64,000 bases of DNA from Planctomycetota bacterium (GCA_027493625.1 JAOSKM010000002.1:558001-622000); one strand, 5' to 3'; positions 19,886 to 32,223 are shown, counted from the first letter of the stretch. A program made the numbers and translations. Notes: generated from the letters alone by a model not told the origin.

Positions 19886-22849
19886 ATGCTCTGGAAAATC
19901 CGACTTGTCCCCACCCAGGGACCCGACAGCCCCGACAGTCTGCGCGTCGCCCGCAAGCTCAAGGCCGCGGGCGTGCACGCCGAGGGCATTACGCACAACC
20001 GCCTCTTCCTTATTGAAGGGCTGATCAGCGAAGACGAAGCCGAGCGCATCGGCCGTTCACTGCTGGCCGACCCGGTGCTGGAGCGCGCGGAGATCTACAA
20101 GGGCAGCGACGCCGAGCCCGAGGGCGAGCGTTTGTTCCACATCATGCGCCGCACCGGCGTGATGGACCCCGTTGAGGCCTCGCTTACACGCGCCCTGCGC
20201 GACAGCGGCCTTGAGCCCGACGCCGTCAAGTCGGCCGACCAGTTCCTGTTCGCGGCCAGCCCCAGCGCGCAGGACCTGTCCCGCGCGGCGGCGGCGCTCG
20301 GCAACATCGTGGTGGACGAAGCCCACCACGGGCCCCTGAAGCTGGATAGCCTGCCTCGCGGCCGCAAGTACCAGTTCAACAAGGTGGTCGTGGCCGTGCG
20401 CAGTTTCGACGATCAGAACCTGCACGAGGTGAACCAGAAGCATCGCCTGGCGCTGAACACGGAAGAGATGGCGGCGATCCGCGACTACTTCGAGACTGAG
20501 CAGCGCGACCCCACGGATGTTGAACTGCAGACCATCGCGCAGACATGGTCCGAGCACTGCAAGCACAAGACGCTCGCGGGCCACGTCTACTACCGCGAAA
20601 CCGGGCCCGACAAGGCTGACCGCGCGGCCCAGGACAGCCTGTTCGACCTGCCGGACCTGCCCCAGAACGGGCAGATCGACAACCTGCTGAAAGACACCAT
20701 CAAGCGCGCCACCGATGAGCTGAACCGCGACTGGTGCCTCAGCGTGTTCGTGGACAACGCCGGCGTGATCGCCTTCGACCAGCAGGACGCCATCTGCTTC
20801 AAGGTCGAAACCCATAATCACCCCAGCGCCATTGAGCCCTACGGCGGCGCGGGCACCGGCATCGGCGGCGTGATCCGCGACATTCTCGGCACCGGTTTGG
20901 GCGCGCGGCCGATCGTGAACACCGACGTGTTCTGCTTCGGCCCGCCGGACCTGCCCCGCGAAGACGTGCCGCGCGGCGCGCTGCACCCGCGCAAGATCAT
21001 GCAGGGCGTGGTCAGCGGCGTGCGCGACTACGGCAACCGCATGGGCATTCCCACGGCGAACGGCAGCGTGCACTTCGACGCGCGCTACACCGGCAACCCG
21101 CTGGTGTACGCGGGCAGCGTGGGCATCATGCCGCGCGACAAGATCAGCAAGGGCGCCCACGCGGGCGACCACATCATCGTGGTCGGCGGGCGCACCGGGC
21201 GCGACGGCATCGGCGGCGCGACCTTCAGCAGCGCGGAGCTGACCAGCAAGAGCGAAGTGGTCAGCAGCGGCGCGGTGCAGATCGGCAACGCCATCCAGGA
21301 ACAGATGGTTCAAGAGACGCTGCTCAAGGCCCGCGACCTCGGCCTGTACAACGCGGTGACTGACTGCGGCGCCGGCGGCCTCAGCAGCGCCGTGGGGGAG
21401 ATGGGCGAGGAACTCGGCGCGGAAGTCGAGCTCGCGCGCGTGCCGCTCAAGTACGAGGGCCTGAGCTACCTGGAATCCTGGATCAGCGAGGCGCAGGAGC
21501 GCATGGTGATCGCCGTGCCGCCCCACAAGGTGAAGGAAGCGCTGGAGCTGTTCGAGTCCGAAGACGTCGAGGCCACCGACATCGGCACCTTCACCGGCGA
21601 GCACCGCCTGGTGCTGCGCTGGCACAACGAGGTGGTGTGCGACCTCGACATGAAGTTCCTGCACGACGGCATGCCCAAGGTCTGGCGCAACGCCATGTGG
21701 CAGACGCCCGAGCACCGCGTGGTGGCCGGCGGCAGCGTGGATGCCGCCGACGCGCCCGGCGTGCTGAAGGCGATCCTGGGTTCCTGGAACGTCTGCAGCA
21801 AAGAGTGGATCGTACGCCAGTACGACCACGAGGTGCAGGCCGGCAGCGCGATCAAGCCCTTCACCGGCGTGAAGCGCGACGGCCCCAGCGACGCCTGCGC
21901 GGTGGTGCCCAAGCTGGACAGCGACGACGCCTTCGTGGTCGCCAACGGGCTCAACACACGCTACGGCGACGTGGACCCGTACTGGATGGCGATGTCGAAC
22001 ATCGACGAAGCCCTGCGCAACTACGTGGCCAGCGGCGGCAACATCGACCACTGCGCCATCCTCGACAATTTCAGCTGGGGCAACTGCAACAAGCCGGACC
22101 GCCTGGGTGCATTGGTGCGGGCCTGCTACGCCTGCCTGCACGCGGCGCGCGCCTACGGCACGCCGTTCATCAGCGGCAAGGACAGCCTCAACAACGAATT
22201 CCTGACCGAGGCCGGCGTCAGCATCCACATCCCGCACACCCTGCTGATCAGCGCGATCGGCAAGGCCGTCAGCCTGGACGCGCTGACGACCAGCGACCTC
22301 AAAAAGGCGGGCAACAAGCTCTACCTGGTGGGCTACACGCGCCGCGAGTTCGCGGCCTCGCACCACGAGCTGGTCACCGGCGTCAAGGGCGACCAGCCGC
22401 CGCGCGTGGACCCGGCCGCCGCGCTGAAAGCCTACCGCGCCATCAACGCCGCGCAGGAGGCCGGCATCGTGCGCGCCGCCCACGACTGCGCCGAGGGCGG
22501 CCTGGCGGTCTGCCTGGCCGAGATGTGCATCGGCGGCCGCCTGGGCGCCAAAGTGCGCCTGACCCAGGAGCTGGCAGCCACGGACGCCGACATCGACGAC
22601 ACCACGCTGCTGTTCGCGGAAAGCAACGGGCGCATCGTGCTGGAGGTCGAGCCCAGCAACGAGGCCGGGCTGATCCGCTTCTTCGAGGGCGTGCCCCTGA
22701 CCGAGCTGGGCGAAGTGAGCAGCGAGCCGCGCCTGGTGATCGAGGGCCTGCAGGGTACCGTGCCGATCGACCTGCCGGTGAATGAGCTTGTGAACACCTG
22801 GCGCAACCCGCTGTACCAGATCATGGGTGAAGAAGCGCCGGGACAATGA
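19886..22849 (+). CDS. purL: Phosphoribosylformylglycinamidine synthase, PurS-PurL fusion without glutaminase domain
   Basis: A 987-residue enzyme of purine synthesis converting FGAR, ATP and glutamine to FGAM. Residues 1-160 correspond to a PurS-like unit. The PurL core begins near residue 210 with TWSEHCKHKTLAGHVYY, then FKVETHNHPSAIEPYGG, the ATP-binding GGRTGRDGIGGATFSS and AVTDCGAGGLSSAVGEMG. The C-terminal repeat half contains AHDCAEGGLAVCLAEM. The protein ends at NPLYQIMGEE with no GATase (PurQ) domain, so ammonia must come from a separate PurQ encoded elsewhere. Complete and intact. A short gap with an A/T-rich inverted repeat separates it from the next gene. Confidence 0.93.
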   Translation: MLWKIRLVPTQGPDSPDSLRVARKLKAAGVHAEGITHNRLFLIEGLISEDEAERIGRSLLADPVLERAEIYKGSDAEPEGERLFHIMRRTGVMDPVEASLTRALRDSGLEPDAVKSADQFLFAASPSAQDLSRAAAALGNIVVDEAHHGPLKLDSLPRGRKYQFNKVVVAVRSFDDQNLHEVNQKHRLALNTEEMAAIRDYFETEQRDPTDVELQTIAQTWSEHCKHKTLAGHVYYRETGPDKADRAAQDSLFDLPDLPQNGQIDNLLKDTIKRATDELNRDWCLSVFVDNAGVIAFDQQDAICFKVETHNHPSAIEPYGGAGTGIGGVIRDILGTGLGARPIVNTDVFCFGPPDLPREDVPRGALHPRKIMQGVVSGVRDYGNRMGIPTANGSVHFDARYTGNPLVYAGSVGIMPRDKISKGAHAGDHIIVVGGRTGRDGIGGATFSSAELTSKSEVVSSGAVQIGNAIQEQMVQETLLKARDLGLYNAVTDCGAGGLSSAVGEMGEELGAEVELARVPLKYEGLSYLESWISEAQERMVIAVPPHKVKEALELFESEDVEATDIGTFTGEHRLVLRWHNEVVCDLDMKFLHDGMPKVWRNAMWQTPEHRVVAGGSVDAADAPGVLKAILGSWNVCSKEWIVRQYDHEVQAGSAIKPFTGVKRDGPSDACAVVPKLDSDDAFVVANGLNTRYGDVDPYWMAMSNIDEALRNYVASGGNIDHCAILDNFSWGNCNKPDRLGALVRACYACLHAARAYGTPFISGKDSLNNEFLTEAGVSIHIPHTLLISAIGKAVSLDALTTSDLKKAGNKLYLVGYTRREFAASHHELVTGVKGDQPPRVDPAAALKAYRAINAAQEAGIVRAAHDCAEGGLAVCLAEMCIGGRLGAKVRLTQELAATDADIDDTTLLFAESNGRIVLEVEPSNEAGLIRFFEGVPLTELGEVSSEPRLVIEGLQGTVPIDLPVNELVNTWRNPLYQIMGEEAPGQ

Positions 22850-22930
22850 AAAATTCAAAATGCAAAATTCAAAATTCAGTGCGCTCGCCAAGAGGACCAT
22901 TTTGAATTTTGCATTTTGAATTTTGAATTA
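22850..22930. repeat. Inverted-repeat element of AAAATTCAAAATGC words
   Basis: The left arm (TTCAAAATGCAAAATTCAAA) is mirrored by TTTGAATTTTGCATTTTGAA, with about 25 bp between. It is the most A/T-rich stretch in the first 36 kb and would form a long, stable hairpin between purL and the next gene. It ends 6 bp before that gene's ATG and leaves it no Shine-Dalgarno sequence. Confidence 0.75.
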
Positions 22931-22935
22931 AACCC

Positions 22936-24195
22936 ATGCCCCACACGCCGCAAACCGCTGTTGTTCGCCTGTTGCAGGGCTGCACCGAAGCGCGCAACAT
23001 CGCGCCCGGCGAGCGCGTTGAGGTTCGCCCGCACCTGCTGATTCTCGGCCCGCGCGACGGCCTGGCCGCGCTGAAGGCCTACCTGCTGGCCGGCGGCGAG
23101 GAGATACCCGAGCCAGACCGCGTCATCCTGTTCAGCGAAGACAACCTGCCCGCGCCTGACGCCGCCGCCGCCAACCGCCGCAAGCAACTGAACGAGGCCG
23201 CCGCGCAGGCCGGCATCAGGCGCGTGATTCCCGCCGCCGGCTGCGAGCTGGCCCACGTGCTGGAGCAGGCGCTGGTCGTGCCCGGCGAGCTGGCGGTTGC
23301 CAACCTGCCCGAAGTTCATCGCCTGGGCGGCATCGGCGCGCTGGGCATGCGCGTCACCACCCGCGACCTGGCCGCACTGCTGGCCGGCAAGCCGTTGTCG
23401 CTGACCGTGCCCGCGGCCGTGCGCGTGGACTTGACAGGTCAACGGCAGGCGCTGGTTTCAGGCCGTGACGTTTTCTTCACCCTGCGGCGTGAGCTTACCC
23501 GCGACCGCCTGGTCGGCCGCGCGCTCGAGATCGGCGGCGAGGGCCTGGCCACACTCAGCCTTGACGACCGCACCGCCCTGTGCGGCCAGGCGGCGCACGC
23601 GGGCGTGGCGGCGATGTTCTGCCCGCCCGATCGCGCCGCGGTAGCCGAGCTGAACAAGCGCATCGCGCGGCCGTACACGACTATCGAGCCCGAGAAAGAG
23701 GCGGCCTACGCGCACCGCGCGACGATGGATATCAGCCACGCGCAGCTCAGCGTGATCCCGCCCGAAGGCGTCGATAAATGGCGCACGGTCGGGGAATCCA
23801 GCGGCGAGCCGGTTTCGCGCGTGGTGATCAGCGGCGGCCTCTCCGCTCTGCAGCAGGCGCTGGAGATCATCAAGCTGCGGCGCAGGAATCCCCAGGTCGA
23901 GTGCTTGGTGGTGCCCGACACGCGCGCGACCTACCAGCGCGCGCTGGCGCAGGACGTGATCGAGCAACTGATTGAAGCCGGTGTGCAGGTGCACCAGCCC
24001 GGCACCCCGGCGGCTTTGCTGCTGGACGGCAAGCCCGGCCTGGTCACCGGCGTGGTGGCGCCTCAAGGCTGCTGGCGCGCGGGCGTGATCGCGGCCGCCA
24101 CGGCTGCCTGCGCCGGCGCGATCGTCCACCCGGAGCGGCTGGACGCCCAGCCGCAGCGCGACAGCAAGCTGTCAGGCCGCAGGCCGAAAACGTAG
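22936..24195 (+). CDS. LeuC/aconitase-fold protein lacking all Fe-S cluster cysteines (probable pseudoenzyme)
   Basis: A 419-residue protein that follows 3-isopropylmalate dehydratase large subunit (LeuC) from end to end. LGGIGALGMRVTTRDLAAL, then VPAAVRVDLTGQ, GEGLATLSLDDRTALCGQAA and the C-terminal VECLVVPDTRATYQRAL all align with LeuC segments. The catalytic parts are gone. The SCTN cysteine is replaced by S299-G-G-L; the CGPC pair by T357-P-A-A; DSHT by NLPEV near residue 123; and the VDHN motif by FSEDNLP. It cannot hold a [4Fe-4S] cluster in the usual way. The reading frame is clean, so it is maintained. Expressed possibly as a purL follower. A regulatory, RNA-binding or structural role is conceivable; function unknown. 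Confidence 0.8.
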   Translation: MPHTPQTAVVRLLQGCTEARNIAPGERVEVRPHLLILGPRDGLAALKAYLLAGGEEIPEPDRVILFSEDNLPAPDAAAANRRKQLNEAAAQAGIRRVIPAAGCELAHVLEQALVVPGELAVANLPEVHRLGGIGALGMRVTTRDLAALLAGKPLSLTVPAAVRVDLTGQRQALVSGRDVFFTLRRELTRDRLVGRALEIGGEGLATLSLDDRTALCGQAAHAGVAAMFCPPDRAAVAELNKRIARPYTTIEPEKEAAYAHRATMDISHAQLSVIPPEGVDKWRTVGESSGEPVSRVVISGGLSALQQALEIIKLRRRNPQVECLVVPDTRATYQRALAQDVIEQLIEAGVQVHQPGTPAALLLDGKPGLVTGVVAPQGCWRAGVIAAATAACAGAIVHPERLDAQPQRDSKLSGRRPKT

Positions 24196-24227
24196 GGACA
24201 CGCGGCAGCGTGTGCGGCTCGTGCCGA

Positions 24228-24520
24228 TTGAAAGCAACCACAGGTGAACATAGGCGCACATGTTCAACTGTGTTTACTTATGTTTGCGTTCTCCAGTTTG
24301 TGGTTTCCCGGCGACAGCGAGACCCCTGCCATGAACGCACGCAAACACAAAGGTACTGCCACAAAAAAGCTGCCTGCAGTTTTCGTGTGCAGTTGTTTTG
24401 TGCTTCGGTGTTTTCGTGACCTGTTTGCAGCTGGAAACGGGTTTCAGCCGGCAAGAGCCGCAAAGCACCGCCAAGACCTTTAACTTCGCGGCCCTCGGCG
24501 GTGCTTCGCGGTTGCATTTC
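24228..24520. repeat. Three successive inverted-repeat elements in a 433-bp gap
   Basis: The gap between the LeuC-like gene and the next leftward gene holds no gene. Element one (about 24238-24295): AGGTGAACATAGGCGCACA mirrored by TGTGTTTACTTATGTTTGCG. Element two (24335-24420): CGCAAACACAAAGGTACTGC mirrored by TTTTGTGCTTCGGTGTTTTC. Element three (24468-24516): GCCGCAAAGCACCGCCAAG mirrored by GGCGGTGCTTCGCGG. Their vocabularies match elements elsewhere in the window. Confidence 0.6.
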
Positions 24521-24628
24521 AGGACAGCGTGCAACAGGCGGAGAACTTGCCCGCCGCCGTACCAGTGGACCTTCAGAACCGCACTGGCGAACGGCATGCG
24601 CGTCCGGCACAACGAGCCTGACGAATCA

Positions 24629-25054
24629 TCAGCTGATTGAGTAGTCCTGTTTCGTGTAGCCCCGTTTGCCGGGAGACAGGGCGGTAATGGTCACGGTCCT
24701 CCCGCTGAAGGAGAGGTTGAAATCGGTGGGCTTGTAAAAGCTCCCGGTGAGGGACTGCTCGGTCAATCCCAGCTTTGTCAGCTTGGCTGCATTCATGGGG
24801 CCGCTGAAATCCTTCGACAGCCTGGCAGTGTCGCCGGCATAGTCTGCCGCAAGCTTCAGCTTGAGCTGCTGCGCGATCGTTCGCATGCTTCCCGCCACGG
24901 CTTCGGTCTGCACGGATTCATCCACCGCATCCAGCGGCACCCCCGGCGCGTACAGCTTGTCCTGTTCCACGAAGCGAGCACGGTTGTCCGCGTCGTCGTC
25001 GCCGCAGGCGGCGAGGCAGAGAGCGCAGGTCATCACGATCAGCAGGCGTTTCAT
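24629..25054 (-). CDS. Small secreted lipoprotein with FYKPTDF motif
   Basis: A 141-residue protein with a lipoprotein signal (MKRLLIVMTCALCLAACGDD). The mature part has an alpha-helical stretch (VAGSMRTIAQQLKLKLAADY) and a C-terminal beta region with GSFYKPTDFNLSFSGRTVTI. The start overlaps the stop of the preceding gene as ATGA, so the two are translationally coupled. The same FYKP(T/D)D(F/Y) motif occurs in that neighbour (GNFYKPDDYHID), suggesting a shared domain. Family not recognised. Confidence 0.7.
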   Translation of the reverse strand: MKRLLIVMTCALCLAACGDDDADNRARFVEQDKLYAPGVPLDAVDESVQTEAVAGSMRTIAQQLKLKLAADYAGDTARLSKDFSGPMNAAKLTKLGLTEQSLTGSFYKPTDFNLSFSGRTVTITALSPGKRGYTKQDYSIS

Positions 25055-26563
25055 TGGTTGCTCCGGATCACTTCACCGCTGGCGGCGTTGGCCAGCAACC
25101 AGTAACGCCCGCCGGTGCGGGGCGTGCCGACGCTGACTTCCACGTCGCCCAGCATCTGCCGGCGAATGCGGTAATCCGCGGGCGCGAACTCGCCGTCCTT
25201 CGTCAGCTCGATGCCGAGCCGGCCGCGCAGTTCGGCGTCGTCGAGGCTGCCGCACAGCTCGTCGAGAGTGTGGAGGGCCGCCACCTTCTTCAGCGCCTCG
25301 CGGATGCGCTGGAAGTTCGCCTCCGCGTCGGCGCGGCGGCGTTTGAACACCTCGACGCTCTCCTCGGCCGCGACGATCCAGGTCAGCGCATCGCCCGGGT
25401 CGGCGCGCTTGAGATTCCTCATCTCGTCCTTCTTCATGGTCTTCCTGCAGTTGTCCACCACCGTGGTGGTGTCCACCTCGGCCTCCAGGTAGAAGGGGTG
25501 CGCCGGATGGTGCACCTTCAGGTTGGCGATCAGGCGGCCGTCCTCGTCGCGCCATGCAAGCTGGAAGTCCTGGATGTTGAAGTGGTCGAGGTCCCAGCGC
25601 TGCAGGGCGATCTCGTCCTCTTCGTCTTCGCCGCCCAGCTCCGAGATGATCACCCAGCCGCGTCCCTGTGGCAGGCGGTCCAGCGCGCGGTCGGGTTCGC
25701 GCACGCGCAGCGCGCACAGGCCGCGCAGGATGTTGTGCAGCCACTCCGCGCCCTGCCTGATGTACAGCTCGCCGGAGGCGTCGGCGTCGTCGCGGCTGCC
25801 CCCGAAGCCGCTGAGCTGCAGGCCTTCCATGTCGACCCATGACAGGCTGCTCGACCAGGGGCTGCGGTAGACGCGGATGCCCACGAAGCTGGAGTCCGGC
25901 TTGGCAGGCTTGCGCGGTGTGTCTTCGCCCTCGTCGCCGTAGTACCAGTCGTCGCTGCGCACGAACAGCCCTTCCCACTCTTCGCCGGCCCAGATGCGGT
26001 ACTCGCCGTCCGAGCCCCCGCCAGTTTTCATCAATGTGGTAGTCGTCCGGCTTGTAGAAGTTCCCCTGCAGCAGCGCGGGCTTGAGCCCCAGGCGCTCGA
26101 GTTTCTGCTTCAGGTTTCCGGCGCCCTCGAACAGCGGCTTGGGGTCGCGTCGCCAGGTCGGGCTCGGCTGGGCCATCACCGCCAGCGCGATCTGCATCAG
26201 CACGCTGCGCGCCTCCGCCCGCCGCGCGCGGGCGTCATCCACGGCGGCCAGCGTCACCACGCCGGCGCCCGCGGACTGCAGCTTCAACTGCAGAGCCTCG
26301 GCCAGGGCCTCGTCGGCCAGTCGGGTGGATATCCTGAAGCGCATCGCGTCGCCGCCGCAGTCCAGGGCTTCCACGGCCTCGATGCCGGGTACCCGCTGCA
26401 GGCGGTCCACCGTCGCGCGCAGGGGGCGCATGTACCCGCGGCTCAGAGCCACCAGCCGCAACTCGACTTCGCGCGCTTCCTGCTGCGCCTCGCCGGGCGT
26501 GACAAACAGCGGCAGCGACAGCATTGCCAGCCACAGCACAATCAGCTTGCGTGTCATTTCCAT
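25051..26563 (-). CDS. Secreted protein of unknown function (one homopolymer frame break)
   Basis: About 503 residues once a break at a C5 run (26015-26019, plus strand) is repaired; one base fewer joins FYKPDDYHIDENWRG to SDGEYRIWAGEEWEG. The start is ATG 26563 or 26557, giving the signal peptide MTRKLIVLWLAMLSLPLFV. The N-terminal part (VELRLVALSRGYMRPLRATV, then DAMRFRISTRLADEALAEAL) looks like two ferredoxin-like helix-strand units. The middle is rich in Trp and acidic residues. No catalytic motif is visible. It ends with ATGA coupling to the small lipoprotein downstream, and the two share a FYKP motif. Confidence 0.65.
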
Positions 26564-26829
26564 CCCCGGTTTCCGAAACAAGTGAAGCCGGCCTGTTCGT
26601 TTTCTGAACAACTGTCGACAGTCCGCGGGGGTCCGGAGCGTCAAGTTCGGTTCCGCCGGATGCGAAGGCTTGACCCACCACCGCCCGGCCGTGAGTATAA
26701 CGGCCGATTACCTGTGACGATAGCACCGCCGGGGTGGTGGTCCCGTGCGGGATTGGCGCGTTACAAATGAGGACGGCTGCGTAAAAGGGGTTCAGGCTTC
26801 TTTTACAGAGAGACGGAACGGGCATCAGA

Positions 26830-30142
<3,313 letters not shown>

Positions 30143-30149
30143 GAACGCG

Positions 30150-30290
30150 GACGTCCCGTCCGCAAACTGTGATGCGGGCTGCCAGCCCGCACGTGGCACG
30201 GGCAAGTGATGCGGGCGCCCCGCCCGCACGTGGCACGGGCGCCCCGCCCGTGCCGGCGGGCTGGCAGCCCGCCCCACGCCTGCGGAGCAG
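30150..30290. repeat. GC-rich mirrored words after secA
   Basis: GATGCGGGCTGCCAGCCCGC, GGCACGGGCGCCCCGCCCGTGCC and GGCGGGCTGGCAGCCCGCC form a chain of overlapping small hairpins. No gene is visible. The word GGGCTGGCAGCCC recurs in both arms of the large palindrome at 31830-32223. Confidence 0.55.
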
Positions 30291-30298
30291 GCTCACAA

Positions 30299-30446
30299 GG
30301 TTAGCCCCCAGCGTAAGCTGGGGGTTTGCAATGACAGAGATGCTGAGGCGCGGAGCGCCGACACAACGGCCGCGATGATTGTGCCAGCGCTCCGCGCCTC
30401 TGGTTGATCCCATCGTGAAACCCCCACCTTACGGTGGGGGCTAACC
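30299..30446. repeat. Nested palindrome P1, left flank of the insertion sequence
   Basis: The outer arms GGTTAGCCCCC (30299-30309) and GGGGGCTAACC (30436-30446) pair. Inside them lie two C5/G5 hairpins (30305-30324 and 30421-30440) and an inner stem, AGGCGCGGAGCGCC (30346-30359) with AGCGCTCCGCGCCT (30386-30399). The result is a cruciform-like structure with several branches. The same GGCGCGGAGCGCC module occurs four times in P2. Confidence 0.8.
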
Positions 30447-30594
30447 GTTGTGCCGGCGCTTCGCGCCTGTAAAGCCGGTTTCATGGCCGCCGGGGCCGGC
30501 GCCTTGGTGCCTGAGACTATGTAGCGATGGGTCATCCTGGAGGGGTAGCCTCACGTTTGGCAGTTCGAGGTCTACCCCAACCAGGAGACAAAAC

Positions 30595-31601
30595 ATGACT
30601 ACATATGTTGGTGTCGACGTGCATTCCTCGCAATCCACAATCGCAGTCATCACATCCGGCCAGCCCAAGCCCTCGATCATCACGGTCCGCGGCGGCCCCG
30701 AGGAAGTCAAAAAGCAGCTTTAAGAATCGAAGCTCCCTTCGACTTGTGCTTCGAGGCCAGCTGCGGCTACGGCAAGTGGTTTGAAACCCTCTCAAGCGTC
30801 GCTCGTTCGGTCACCGTCGCGCATCCCGGCCACCTTCGGCTGATCTACGCTTCCAAGCGCAAGAACGACCGTGTCGACGCAAGCAAGCTGGCCAAGCTGC
30901 TCTCGGTTGGCGCTGTGCCCGCCGTCTACGTCCCGAATGTGCAGGTCCGCGAGTGGCGCGGGCTGATCCGTCACCGCGGCCGCACGGTTGCCAAGTGCAC
31001 TGCGGTGAAGAACAGCATCCGCGCGTTGCTGCGTGAGCAGGCGATCAAGGCGCCACGCGGGCTGTGGACGAAGAAGGGGATCCTGTGGCTGACGCAGCTT
31101 GATCTGCCGGAGACCACGCGTTGGCGGATGGACGAGCACCTGGAGGACCTCGAGTTGCTGAAGCAGCGGGTGTCGCGCTTCACGCGCCAGCTCGACCAGA
31201 TTGCCGCCCGTCACCCGGGCGTGGCGCTGCTGCGAACGATTCCCGGCGTCGGCACCCGCACGGCCGAGGCGTTCGTGGCCTGGGTGGATGACGCCAGGCG
31301 CTTTGCGCGCACCAGCCAGATCGGCGACTACTTCGGGTTGGTGCCACGCCAGGACGCCAGCGCAAGGCGCAACCACCTCGGGCACATCACCAAGGACGGG
31401 CCGGGCTGCGTCCGCCAGTTGCTGGTCGAGGCGGCCTGGCAGGGCATCCGTCGCAGCGGCGTGATCCGCGCCAAGTACGAACAGTTCAGGCGCGGGGACA
31501 AAGAGCGCACCAAGAAGGCCATCGTCGCCACGGCGCACTGGCTGGCACGGGTGATGCTGAGCATGCTGCGCAGCGGGGAGGTGTGGCGGCAGGCAGAGTA
31601 G
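30595..31601 (+). CDS. IS110 family transposase/recombinase (one homopolymer frame break)
   Basis: About 335 residues after joining two frames. The N-terminal RuvC-like DEDD domain shows GVDVHSSQSTIAVI (first Asp), FEASCGYGKWFE (Glu) and KRKNDRVDASKLAKLL (the Asp pair). The C-terminal Transposase_20 domain shows LLRTIPGVGTRTAEAF and YFGLVPRQDASARRN, then GHITKDGPGCVRQLLVEAAW. The first frame stops at 30721, just past an A5 run (30709-30713). Six A would give GPEEVKKAALRIEAPFDLC with no break. A hairpin (GGGGTAG/CTACCCC, 30541-30583) lies just upstream of the ATG, which has a good AGGAG. Confidence 0.9.
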
Positions 31602-31604
31602 GGA

Positions 31605-31785
31605 CAACTAAGGCGTGAGGCAGGGGGAGCTGCGGGTTGGATAAGCCGGACCTCGGACTGGGGACATGACCCTGAGAGGTCGAGTGCCTGAGTGAGGCCG
31701 GCGCGAACTCGTCAAGTGATGCCCGCTCAGGCGGTGACATCGAATAGATGTTTGGACCAACCCCGCAAGCAACCCTCAGCCCCCT
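31605..31785 (+). ncRNA. Candidate bridge RNA of the IS110/IS1111 element
   Basis: The non-coding stretch between the transposase stop and the right inverted repeat can fold as two stem-loops inside a long-range stem. The outer pairing is GCGGGTTGG (about 31632-31640) with CCAACCCCGC (about 31757-31766). Stem-loop A is GACCTC/GAGGTC around a large loop (about 31650-31682). Stem-loop B is GCCTGAG/CTCAGGC (about 31686-31733), also with a large internal loop. This two-loop plan is that of the bridge RNAs described for IS110 recombinases, in which one loop recognises target DNA and the other donor DNA. The fold was built by eye only. Confidence 0.5.
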
Positions 31786-31829
31786 TGACCCAATCGCTCA
31801 TAGATGTCCCCTTTGCGCTGCCGTCGCTC

Positions 31830-32223
31830 GGGCTGGCAGCCCAATACTGCGGGGTTAAGGAGTTTCGCGGCAGACTCCGACGTGCAGATTGTATCGGCAG
31901 TCAGGCGCGGAGCGCCGTAACAATTGTTAGCCCCCGCCGGTTGGCGCCCTAGCGCAGCGAGGCGCCAACAAGGCGGGGGTTACGGGCAAAAGAGGTTTGA
32001 GAGGCGCGGAGCGCCGGCACAACGGCCGCTTGCGGCCGATCGGTCCTCGCGGCAAACGCCGCGAGTGTGTCGGCGCTCCGCGCCTTTGATCGTTCTTCCG
32101 CCGATGACCCCCACCGAACGCCGGAGGCGTTCGGTGGGGGCTTCCACTGTGCAGGCGCTCCGCGCCAAACAGCTAAACCGACGACTGTTTCGCCTTAACC
32201 CCGCAGTATTGGGCTGGCAGCCC
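31830..32223. repeat. Nested 394-bp palindrome P2, right flank of the insertion sequence
   Basis: The outer arms 31830-31860 and 32193-32223 (31 nt each) are reverse complements at 30 of 31 positions. Inside are AGGCGCGGAGCGCC (31903) with GGCGCTCCGCGCC (32154), a hairpin of GTTGGCGCC/GGCGCCAAC flanked by C5/G5 arms (about 31929-31979), a second AGGCGCGGAGCGCC (32002) with GGCGCTCCGCGCCT (32072), a CTCGCGGC/GCCGCGAG hairpin (32046-32065), and a perfect 15-bp stem at 32108-32140. No coding sequence is visible. This is a true hierarchical palindrome rather than a tandem array. Confidence 0.85.

Larger units (their letters stand above)
30517..31803 (+). mobile_element. IS110 family (IS1111-like) insertion sequence
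   Basis: A single transposase gene lies between sub-terminal inverted repeats: CTATGTAGCGATGGGTCA (30517-30534) and TGACCCAATCGCTCATAG (31786-31803). These match over 17 of 18 positions with one offset gap. The length of about 1.29 kb, the DEDD transposase and the long structured 3' non-coding end fit IS1111-type members of IS110. The element sits between two REP-like palindromes, P1 and P2; IS110 relatives are known to target such repeats. Exact ends are uncertain by a few bases because the family makes little or no target duplication. Confidence 0.8.

Noticed and set aside
20057..22900. A 947-codon open frame opposite purL
   Set aside because: Same shadow effect; purL on the plus strand is unmistakable.
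22936..24195. Genuine 3-isopropylmalate dehydratase (leuC)
   Set aside because: All three Fe-S cysteines and the DSHT and VDHN motifs are missing, and no leuD follows.
30150..30290. CRISPR array after secA
   Set aside because: Palindromic words of varying length without regular spacers, and no cas genes.
30706..30723. Programmed -1 frameshift in the IS110 transposase at the A-run
   Set aside because: IS110 transposases are normally one frame, the run is C-AAA-AAG rather than a canonical slippery heptamer, and the same kind of one-base break occurs throughout the window.
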